Source of the DNA: Cololabis saira
Lineage: Eukaryota > Chordata > Actinopteri > Beloniformes > Belonidae
Direction of reading: 5' to 3'
NCBI RefSeq assembly: GCF_033807715.1
Contig: NC_084587.1
Coordinates: 12,067,442-12,131,441, forward strand
DNA length: 64,000 bases
Positions 1 to 9,687 of this stretch are shown here, piece after piece (positions within the stretch are counted from its first letter, which is position 1; each line of letters starts with the position of its first letter). The notes under the pieces are model-generated. The model ran no database searches. It was not told the origin of the DNA and saw only the letters and a program-made list of their open reading frames with translations. The position numbers and the translations under genes were made by a program.

Positions 1-71
1 AGTTATTTTACTTATGCAGACACCTCCTTCCACAATAGAAGTGAACGCTCTAGAGTTAAAGCGATACCGAT

Positions 72-136
72 CCAAGATGGCGGCCACGCCCGACGTTCTC
101 AGGCAGTCAATGCGGCGCCTCGACCAAGATGGCGGC
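72..136 (+). promoter_or_regulatory. Pair of YY1-like sites in a GC-rich head
   Basis: The 11-mer AAGATGGCGGC occurs at 74-84 and again at 126-136, 52 bp apart. It matches the known YY1 recognition core (AAnATGGCGGC). The surrounding 60-180 is CpG-rich. An identical pair lies at 7242-7252 and 7294-7304 in the duplicated copy. Promoter activity is inferred only; no transcript start is visible. Confidence 0.5.
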
Positions 137-325
137 CGCGCTGAACATCAGCCCCTCCCCCCGCGGGAGCTGCGCGCGCAAACTCCACTCAAATTCAAAA
201 GTTATGGCAGAAAATCGGGACAACCAATCAGAAGAAGGGGAAAGAGAAAAGTAATGTGCGTCGTCACAGGACAGAGACGAACATTTTGATGTAAAAAAAC
301 ACAAAAATTGCTGACAAAAATTTTG

Positions 326-412
326 GCATATCAAGCCAGGCTTGAACTCTCGACCTCTGGCAGCAAAGACCGCAATAATCTGGCTGAGCTAAGTCTCAAC
401 TATTCCTTTTAT
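326..412 (-). repeat. tRNA-like (SINE-head) module, antisense
   Basis: Read on the minus strand, this stretch has an A-box-like TTAGCTCAGCCAGA followed about 40 nt later by a B-box-like GAGTTCAAGCC, with tRNA-like spacing. The anticodon arm pairs poorly (only an inner TCT/AGA stem) and no CCA-proximal acceptor stem closes. It is therefore a tRNA-derived relic, like the 5' head of a SINE, not a working tRNA gene. Homologous modules lie at 3063-3150, 3915-4002 and 7495-7581. Confidence 0.5.
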
Positions 413-610
413 TTGACCTACTGGGTTAGGACAGACCAACATAGCGATAAAATGTCTGGAACTTTTTTTTCCTAATTTTTTAAATATTTGTAAGTTATAA
501 ATATTAGTAAAACCCTACTATTTAAATTATTACTTTTTCTGTAACCATTCTGCCAAGGTTGTAACCGGGCTGAGCCGGGAATATTTCTGAAGTCACCACA
601 TTACAGGGAG

Positions 611-778
611 CTGATTGGTCGGGGGGCGGGGCCGTCATCACCCTACTCGCCACTGATTGGTCGGGGGGCGGGGCCGTCATCACCCTACTCGCCACTGATT
701 AGTCGGGGGGCGGGGCCGCCATCACCCTACTCGCCACTGATTGGTCAGGGGGCGGGGCCGGCAGACGTTTGAATCAGG
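611..778 (+). promoter_or_regulatory. Four 42-bp units of inverted CCAAT box plus GC box
   Basis: Units start at about 611, 653, 695 and 737. Each contains GATTGGTC (an inverted CCAAT box, NF-Y type; GATTAG in the third unit) followed by GGGGGGCGGGGCC (Sp1-type GC box) and a spacer CATCACCCTACTCGCCACT. Three-unit versions lie at 3352-3465 and 4203-4317, and a four-unit version at 7781-7940. The array resembles a CCAAT/GC-box promoter, but whether it drives transcription is not shown by sequence alone. Confidence 0.55.
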
Positions 779-2518
779 AAGCGGGAGTCAGCGCGAGAGC
801 GACTGGCGGCTCGCGGCAATTTTATTATAAAAAAAGGACAACCAATCAGAAGAAGGGGCGGGGCTAATTCAGGCCAATGAAGTTCAAGGACTCCATAAAG
901 AATCTGATGACACCACCCACGACTCTCTATGTCAAACCATTCAAAAGTTATAGCAGAAAATCGGGACAACCAATCAGAAGAAGGGGCGGGGCTAATTAAG
1001 GCCAACGAAGCTTAAGGACTCATTACAGAGTCCCATGACACCACCCACGACTCTCTATGTGAAACCATTCAAAAGTTATGGCAGAGAAAAGTATTCTAGG
1101 GGGCGCTGTTGAGCCGTTAGGCCACGCCCATTAATGCAAACCATGAAATATCACATTTATCGCCAGGCCTGGCTTGCATGCAAATTTTGGTGACTTTTGG
1201 AGAACTATCAAATATGGACCAATCAGATGAAGGGTGGGTGCGCTTTTTCGCGTCTAGCGTCGCCACGGTAACACTTTTGAAAGAGAAAAGTAATGCGTGG
1301 TGTCGCACGATGGAGACGCACATTTTGATGTATAACACACCTGGGTGCACGTTACGGTTCGGGCTGAATTAACTGCCGAAGGAATGGCATAAATTGTGCC
1401 AAAATTACACAATTAATTCAAAATGGCTGACTTCCTGTTCGGTTTCGGCCATGGCTCCAAGAGACTTTTCTTTAAGTTGCGACATGATACAGGTGTGTAC
1501 CGATTTTCGTGCATGTACGTCAAACCGTATTGTGGGGCTTGAGGCACAAAGTTTTCCGGGGGGCGCTGTTGAGCCATTTTGCCACGCCCATTAATGCAAA
1601 CCATGAAATATCAAATTTATCGCCAGGCCTGGCTTGCATGCCAAATTTGGTGCCTTTTGGGGAACTATCAAATATGGACCAATCAGATGAAGGGGGGGTG
1701 CGCTTGTTGGCGTCTAGCATCGCCACGGTAACACTTTCGAAAGAGAAAAGTAATGCGTGTAGTCGCAGGATGGAGACGCACATTTTGATGTATAACACAT
1801 CTGGGTTCACGATACGGTTCGGGCTGAATTAACTCTCGAAGGAATGGCATATATTGCTCCAAAATTACGCAATTAATTCAGAATGTTCAAAATGGCCGAC
1901 TTCCTGTTCGGTTTCGGCCATGGCGCCAAGAGACTTTTCTTTTAGTTGCGACATGATACAGGTGTGTACCGATTTTCGTTCATGTACGTCAAACCGTATT
2001 ATGGGGCTTGAGGCACAAAGTTTTTTCTGTTGAACCAATCAGATGAAGGGTGGGCGCGCTTTTTGGCGTCTAGCGCCGCCACGGTAACGCTTTTGAAAGA
2101 GAAAAGTAATGCGTGTTGTCGCAGGATGGAGACGCACATTTTGATGTATAACACACTTGGGGGCACGTTACGGTTCGGGCTGAATTAACTTTCGAAGGAA
2201 TGGCATAAATTTCGCCAAAATGACACGAATAATTCAAAATGGCCGACATCCTGTTCGGTTTCGGGCATGATCCCAAGAGACTTTTGTTTAAGTTGTCCCA
2301 TGATACAGGTGTGTACCGATTTTCGTGCATGTACGTCAAACCGTATCGTGGGGCTTGAGGCACAAAGTTTTCAAGGGGGCGCTGTTGAGCCATTTTGCCA
2401 CGCCCATTAATGCAAACCTTTAAATATCAAATTTTTCGCCAGGCCTGACTAGGGTGCAAAATTTGGTGACTTTTTGGGCATGTTAAGGGGGGCAAAAAGG
2501 CCTTCACTTTGTCAGGAA

Positions 2519-2541
2519 AATAATAATAATAATAATAATAA
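2519..2541 (+). repeat. (TAA)n junction microsatellite
   Basis: About seven TAA units separate the 3' end of copy E1 from the 5' hairpin of copy E2. The same kind of junction separates other adjacent family E copies. Confidence 0.85.
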
Positions 2542-5500
2542 TTAAAGCTGCAAGCAGCGATGAACGGGCCCTCGCACTCACGTCCACCGCCCCCCATAAG
2601 CATATCAGAAATGACACCACCCACGACTCTCTATGTCAACCCATTCAAAAGTTATAGCAGAAAAAAGGAACAACCAATCAGAGGAAGGGGCGGGGCTAAT
2701 TCAGGCCAATGAAGGTCAAGGACTCATTACAGAGTCCCATGACACCACCCACAACTTCCTATGTCAAACCATTCAAAAGTTATGGCAGAGAAAAGTATTC
2801 TAGGGGGCGCTGTTGAGCCGTTAGGCCACACCCATTAATGCAAACCATTAAATATCAAATGTATCACCAGGCCTGGCTTGCATGCAAAATTTGGTGACTT
2901 TTGGAGAACTATCAAATATGGACCAATCAGATGAAGGGGACGAGCGCTTTTTCACGTCTAGCGTCGCCACGGTAACACTTTTGAAAGAGAAAAGTAATGT
3001 GCGTCGTTGCAGGAAAGAGACGCACATCTTGATGTAAAAAAAAACACAAAATTTGCTTACAAAAATTTCAGCATCCTGCCAGGCTCGAACTCCCAACCAC
3101 CGACACCAAAGATCGCAATGATCTGGTTGAGCTATATCTCAGCTGATACCTCACATTGACTTACTGGGTTAGGAGAGACCAAGATAGCGATATAATGTCT
3201 GGAACCTTTTTTTTCCTAATTTTTTAAATATTTGTAAGGTATAAATATTAGTAAAACACTACTATTTTATTATTACTTTTTCTGTAACCATTCTACCGCG
3301 CTTCTAACCGGGCTGAGCACGGGACTATTTCTAACGTCACCACATTACAACAGCTGATTGGTCGGGGGCGGGGCCGTCATCACCCTACTCGCCACTGATT
3401 GGTCGGGGGGCGGGGCCGTCATCACCCTACTCGCCACTGATTGGTCGGGGGGCGGGGCCGGCAGACGTTTGAATCAGGAAGCGGGAGTCAAACCATTAAA
3501 AAGTTATAGCAGAAAAAAGGGACAACCAATCAGAAGAAGGGGCGGGGCTAATTAAGGCCAACGAAGCTTAAGGACTCATTACTGAGTCCCATGACACCAC
3601 CCACAACTTCCTATGTCAAACCATTCAAAAGTTATGGCAGATAAAAGTATTCTAGGGGGCGCTGTTGAGCCGTTAGGCCACACCCATTAATGCAAACCAT
3701 TAAATATCAAATGTATCACCAGGCCTGGCTTGCATGCAAAATTTGGTGACTTTTGGAGAACTATCAAATATGGACCAATCAGATGAAGGGGACGAGCGCT
3801 TTTTCACGTCTAGCGTCGCCACGGTAACACTTTTGAAAGAGAAAAGTAATGTGCGTCGTCGCAGGAAAGAGACGCACATCTTGATGTAAAAAAAACACAA
3901 AATTTGCTTACAAAAATTTCAGCATCCTGCCAGGCTCGAACTCCCAACCACCGGCACCAAAGATCGCAATGATCTGGTTGAGCTATATCTCAGCTGATAC
4001 CTCACATTGACTTACTGGTTTAGGAGAGACCAAGATAGCGATATAATGTCTGGAACCTTTTTTTCCTAATTTTTTAAATATTTGTAAGGTATAAATATTA
4101 GTAAAACACTACTATTTTATTATTACTTTTTCTGTAACCATTCTACCGCGCTTCTAACCGGGCTGAGCACGGGACTATTTCTAACGTCACCACATTACAA
4201 CAGCTGATTGGTCGGGGGGCGGGGCCGTCATCACCCTACTCGCCACTGATTGGTCGGGGGGCGGGGCCGTCATCACCCTACTCGCCACTGATTGGTCGGG
4301 GGGCGGGGCCGGCAGACGTTTGAATCAGGAAGCGGGAGTCAAACCATTAAAAAGTTATAGCAGAAAAAAGGGACAACCAATCAGAAGAAGGGGCGGGGCT
4401 AATTAAGGCCAACGAAGCTTAAGGACTCATTACTGAGTCCCATGACACCACCCACAACTTCCTATGTCAAACCATTCAAAAGTTATGGCAGATAAAAGTA
4501 TTCTAGGGGGCGCTGTTGAGCCGTTAGGCCACGCCCATTAATGCAAACCATGAAATATCAAATGTATCGCCAAGTCTGACTTGCATGCAAAATTTGATTA
4601 CTTTTGGAGAACTATCAAATATGGACCAATCACATGAAGGGGGGGCGCGCCTTTTGGCGTCTAGCGTCGCCACGGTAACACTTTTGAAAGAGAAAAGTAA
4701 TGCGTGTAGTCCCAGGATGGAGACGCACATTTTGATGTATAACACACCTGGGTGCACATTACGGTTCGGGCCGTATTAATTGCCGAAGGAATGGCATAAA
4801 TTGCGCCAAAATTACACAATTAATTCAAAATGGCCGACTTCCTGTTCGGTTTTGGCCATGGCTCCAAGAGACTTTTCTTGAAGTTGTGCCATGATACAGG
4901 TGTGTAGCGATTTTCGTGCATGTACGTCAAACCGTATCGTGGGGCTTGAGGCACAAAGTTTTCCGGGGGGCGCTGTTGAGCCATTTTGCCACGCCCATTA
5001 ATGTAAACCATAAAATATCAAATTTACCGCCAGGCCTGGCTTGCATGCCAAATTTGGTGCCTTTTGGGGAACTATCAAATATGGACCAATCAGATGAAGG
5101 GGGGTGCGCTTGTTGGCGTCTAGCGTCGCCACGGTAACACTTTTGAAAGAGAAAAGTAATGCGTGTAGTCGCAGGATGGAGACGCACATTTTGATGTATA
5201 ACACATCTGGGTGCACGATACGGTTCGGGCCGTATTAATTCTCGAAGGAATGGCATATATTGCTCCAAAATTACGCGATTAATTCAGAATGTTCAAAATG
5301 GCCGACTTCCTGTTCGGTTTCGGCCATGGCGCCAGGAGACTTTTCTTTAAGTTGCGACATGATACAGGTGTGTACCGACTTTCGTTCATGTACGTCAAAC
5401 CGTATTATGGGGCTTGAGGCGCAAAGTTTTTTCGGTCTGAACCAATCAGATGAAGGGTGGGCGCGCTTTTTGTCGTCTAGCGTCGCCACGGTAACGCTTT

Positions 5501-5926
5501 TGAAAGAGAAAAGTAATGCGTGGTGTCGGAGGATGGAGACGCACATTTTGATGTATAACACACTTGGGGGCACGTTACGGTTCGGGCCGTATTAACTGCC
5601 GAAGGAAGGGCATAAATTGCGCCAAAATTACACAATTAATTCAAAATGGCCGACTTCCTGTTCGGTTTCGGGCATGGCTCCAAGAGACTTTTCTTGAAGT
5701 TGTGCCATGATACAGGTGTGTAGCGATTTTCGTGCATGTACGTCAAACCGTATCGTGGGGCTTGAGGCACAAAGTTTTCAAGGGGGCGCTGTTGAGCCAT
5801 TTTGCCACGCCCATTAATGCAAACCATTAAATATCAAATTTTTCGCCAGGCCTGCCTGGCATGCAAAATTTGGTGACTTTTTGGGCACGTTTAGGGGGGC
5901 AAAAAGGCCCTCCTTTCGTCAGAAAA
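2542..5926 (+). repeat. Family E complex repeat, copy E2
   Basis: The copy starts with TTAAAGCTGCAAGCAGCGAT, in which GCTGC and GCAGC form a small terminal stem-loop, followed by the GGGCCCTCGCACTCACG block. Internally it holds a tandem duplication with an 852-bp period (about 2783-3634 and 3635-4486), two tRNA-like antisense modules and two three-unit GC-box arrays, then the usual monomers. It ends with the GGGGGGCAAAAAGGCC block and a TAA run. No credible gene is present. Confidence 0.8.
2783..4486 (+). repeat. 852-bp tandem duplication inside copy E2
   Basis: The segment beginning at the ATGGCAGAGAAAAGTATTC block near 2783 is repeated from about 3635 with very few differences (for example one GC-box G and some poly-A length changes). 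Each half carries one tRNA-like antisense module (3063-3150, 3915-4002) and one CCAAT/GC-box array (3352-3465, 4203-4317). Confidence 0.8.
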
Positions 5927-6076
5927 ATAATAATAATAATAATAATAATAACGCGAAGAATTCCTACAGATACAATAGGGCCTTCGCACTGAAGGTGCTC
6001 GGGCCCTAATAATAACGCGAAGAATTCCTACAGATACAATAGGGCCTTCGCACTGAAGGTGCTCGGGCCCTAATAA
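5927..6076 (+). repeat. Family E 3' terminus reiterated twice, with TAA run
   Basis: After a (TAA)n run, a module of about 72 bp occurs twice in tandem. Each module contains AATTCCTACAGATACAATAG and then an imperfect hairpin with GGGCC and GGCCC outer arms and a GCAC/GTGC inner stem, closing on CCCTAATAAT. The second module directly abuts the 5' hairpin of copy E3. Confidence 0.8.
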
Positions 6077-6512
6077 TTAAAGCTGCAAGCAGCAATGAAC
6101 GGGCCCTCGCACTCACGTCAACCGCCCCCCATAAGCATATCAGAAATGACACCACCCACGACTTCCTATGTCAAACCCTTCAAAAGTTATAGCAGAAAAA
6201 AGGGACGACCAGTCAGAAGAAGGGGCGGGGCTAATTCAGGGCAAAGAAGATCAAGGGCTCATTACAGAGTCCCATGACACCACTCACGACTCTCTATGTC
6301 AAAACATTCAAAAGTTATAGCAGAAAATAGGGACAACCAATCAGAAAAAGGGACTGGGCTAATTGTCACCAATTATGGTCAAGGACTCAATGCCGAGTCC
6401 CATGACACCACCCACGACTCTCTATGTCAAACCTTTCAAAAGTTATGGCAGAAAAAAGTATTCTAGGGGGCGCTGTTGAGCCGTGAGGACACGCCCATTA
6501 ATGCAAACCATG
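6077..6512 (+). repeat. Family E, copy E3 (5' part only)
   Basis: It starts with the same TTAAAGCTGCAAGCAGC end and contains three of the CCAATCAGA-type blocks (two intact, one altered to CCAGTCAGAAG). It stops in the AATGCAAACCATGAAA block at a short poly-A. The remainder of the element is missing. Confidence 0.75.
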
Positions 6513-6938
6513 AAAAAAAAAATCTGATCACTCAAATGAACGACGATCATACAGTACAGCTGTATCTCATGGTCCAGAATGTATGATATTATATTAATCT
6601 ATTATACCATATTATATTACATGTTGTTATTTCATATTAGCGTACCCAGTAATATAGCATATTGTATTATTGCATTGTATGTTGCTTCATTTCATATATT
6701 TTTGACTGTATTATATTGTAAAATTATATATCATAGCGATTGCATTATTATATAATTTCAATTTATAACACTAATATACAATTCCTCACACACACACTCC
6801 TTCCAAATGTTTCTTTTTTTTCTCCATTATGACAATTGTATGCTGTCATCCGTTATGTTTTTTGTTTTTAAGCTTGTTATGTCTGTTATTCAAATATATT
6901 AATACATTCATTAATATGCTATACTGTATTTTGTATAT

Positions 6939-7022
<84 letters not shown>

Positions 7023-7168
7023 CCTGAAGTGTGACTACCTGCAGAACGTATTTTAGCATGAAAGCTTGCATATTTAACGTACATCAAGCATCCTGTATCA
7101 TAGCTACATGTCTGCCGTTTGTAACAAAGCGAACCGCGTGAAAATCGGTTGAAAATCAAGTGAGTTAT
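6513..7168. repeat. AT-rich spacer with (GT)n and (TA)n microsatellites
   Basis: This is low-complexity AT-rich DNA. A compound microsatellite lies at 6941-7020: GT repeats, then TA repeats, then GT repeats. Open frames through it are repeat artefacts. It separates the two members of the 7.17-kb direct duplication. Confidence 0.75.
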
Positions 7169-9687
7169 AGTTATTTTACTTATGCAGACACCTCCTTCCA
7201 CAATAGAAGTGAACGCTCTAGAGTTAAAGCGATACCGATCCAAGATGGCGGCCACGCCCGACGTTCTCAGGCAGTCAATGCGGCGCCTCGACCAAGATGG
7301 CGGCCGCGCTGAACATCAGCCCCTCCCCCCGCGGGAGCTGCGCGCGCAAACTCCACTCAAATTCAAAAGTTATGGCAGAAAATCGGGACAACCAATCAGA
7401 AGAAGGGGAAAGAGAAAAGAAATGTGCGTCGTTACAGGACAGAGACGAACATTTTGATGTAAAAAAAACACAAAAATTGCTGACAAAAATTTTGGCATAT
7501 CAAGCCAGGCTTGAACTCTCGACCTCTGGCAGCAAAGACCGCAATAATCTGGCTGAGCTAAGTCTCAGCTATTCCTTTTATTTGACCTACTGGGTTAGGA
7601 CAGACCAACATAGCGATAAAATGTCTGGAACTTTTTTTTTCCTAATTTTTTAAATATTTGTAAGTTATAAATATTAGTAAAACCCTACTATTTAAATTAT
7701 TACTTTTTCTGTAACCATTCTGCCAAGGTTGTAACCGGGCTGAGCCGGGAATATTTCTGAAGTCACCACATTACAGGGAGCTGATTGGTCGGGGGGCGGG
7801 GCCGTCATCACCCTACTCGCCACTGATTGGTCGGGGGGCGGCGCCGTCATCACCCTACTCGCCACTGATTGGTCGGGGGGCGGGGCCGCCATCACCCTAC
7901 TCGCCACTGATTGGTCAGGGGGCGGGGCCGGCAGACGTTTGAATCAGGAAGCGGGAGTCAGCGCGAGAGCGACTGGCGGCTCGCGGCAATTTTATTATAA
8001 AAAAAGGACAACCAATCAGAAGAAGGGGCGGGGCTAATTCAGGCCAATGAAGGTCAAGGACTCCATAAAGAATCTGATGACACCACCCACGACTCTCTAT
8101 GTCAAACCATTCAAAAGTTATAGCAGAAAATCGGGACAACCAATCAGAAGAAGGGGCGGGGCTAATTAAGGCCAACGAAGCTTAAGGACTCATTACAGAG
8201 TCCCATGACACCACCCACGACTCTCTATGTGAAACCATTCAAAAGTTATGGCAGAGAAAAGTATTCTAGGGGGCGCTGTTGAGCCGTTAGGCCACGCCCA
8301 TTAATGGAAACCATGAAATATCACATTTATCGCCAGGCCTGGCTTGCATGCAAATTTTGGTGACTTTTGGAGAACTATCAAATATGGACCAATCAGATGA
8401 AGGGTGGGTGCGCTTTTTCGCGTCTAGCGTTGCCACGGTAACACTTTTGAAAGAGAAAAGTAATGCGTGGTGTCGCACGATGGAGACGCACATTTTGGTG
8501 TATAACACACCTGGGTGCACGTTACGGTTCGGGCTGAATTAACTGCCGAAGGAATGGCATAAATTGCGCCAAAATTACACAATTAATTCAAAATGGCTGA
8601 CTTCCTGTTCGGTTTCGGCCATGGCTCCAAGAGACTTTTCTTTAAGTTGCGACATGATACAGGTGTGTATCGATTTTCGTGCATGTACGTCAAACCGTAT
8701 TGTGGGGCTTGAGGCACAAAGTTTTCCGGGGGGCGCTGTTGAGCCATTTTGCCACGCCCATTAATGCAAACCATGAAATATCAAATTTATCGCCAGGCCT
8801 GGCTTGCATGCCAAATTTGGTGCCTTTTGGGGAACTATCAAATATGGACCAATCAGATGAAGGGGGGGTGCGCTTGTTGGCGTCTAGCATCACTACGGTA
8901 ACACTTTCGAAAGAGAAAAGTAATGCGTGTAGTCGCAGGATGGAGACGCACATTTTGATGTATAACACATCTGGGTTCACGATACGGTTCGGGCTGAATT
9001 AACTCTCGAAGGAATGGCATATATTGCTCCAAAATTACGCAATTAATTCAGAATGTTCAAAATGGCCGACTTCCTGTTCGGTTTCGGCCATGGCGCCAAG
9101 AGACTTTTCTTTAAGTTGTGACATGATACAGGAGTGTACCGATTTTCGTTCATGTACGTCAAACCGTATTATGGGGCTTGAGGCACAAAGTTTTTTCTGT
9201 TGAACCAATCAGATGAAGGGTGGGCGCGCTTTTTGGCGTCTAGCGCCGCCACGGTAACGCTTTTGAAAGAGAAAAGTAATGCGTGTTGTCGCAGGATGGA
9301 GACGCACATTTTGATGTATAACACACTTGGGGGCACGTTACGGTTCGGGCTGAATTAACTTTCGAAGGAATGGCATAAATTTCGCCAAAATGACACGACT
9401 AATTCAAAATGGCCGACATCCTGTTCGGTTTCGGGCATGACCCCAAGAGACTTTTGTTTAAGTTGTCCCATGATACAGGTGTGTACTGATTTTCGTGCAT
9501 GTACGTCAAATCGTATCGTGGGGCTTGAGGCACAAAGTTTTCTGGGGGGCGCTGTTGAGCCATTTTGCCACGCCCATTAATGCAAACCTTTAAATATCAA
9601 ATTTTTCGCCAGGCCTGACTAGGGTGCAAAATTTGGTGACTTTTTGGGCATGTTAAGGGGGGCAAAAAGGCCTTCACTTTGTCAGGA
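7169..9687 (+). repeat. Family E, copy E1' (near-identical duplicate of 1-2518)
   Basis: Position 14 corresponds to 7182, 745 to 7915 and 2427 to 9597, so the offset drifts only from 7168 to 7170 over 2.6 kb through homopolymer changes. Differences are scattered single substitutions. It repeats the YY1-like pair, the antisense tRNA-like module (7495-7581) and the four-unit GC-box array (7781-7940). Confidence 0.85.

Larger units (their letters stand above)
1..2518 (+). repeat. Family E complex repeat, copy E1 (5' end outside window)
   Basis: This is the first copy of a dispersed, internally tandem repeat. It has a GC-rich promoter-like head (1-290), an antisense tRNA-like module, a 42-bp GC-box array, and then monomers of roughly 330-460 bp. 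Each monomer repeats the same landmarks: the CCAATCAGATGAAGG box, a TCTAGCGTCGCCACGG block, GATGGAGACGCACATTTTGA, an ATGGCCGACTTCCTGTTCGG block and GGGGGCGCTGTTGAGCC. The copy ends in a (TAA)n tract. Positions 1-2611 recur almost unchanged at 7169-9778. Short open frames of 60-112 codons occur on both strands of the monomers, but they have no recognisable domain and shift with indels, so I treat them as non-coding. I cannot assign a transposon class with certainty. Confidence 0.8.

Noticed and set aside
326..412. A functional tRNA gene
   Set aside because: The A and B boxes are recognisable, but the acceptor and anticodon stems do not pair. It is kept only as a tRNA-like repeat module.
4927..5268. 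Recurring frames of 96-157 codons in family E monomers (for example 4927-5268, 10462-10935, 27568-27906)
   Set aside because: Similar frames recur because monomers recur. They exist on both strands, are broken by single-base indels between copies and show no known domain.
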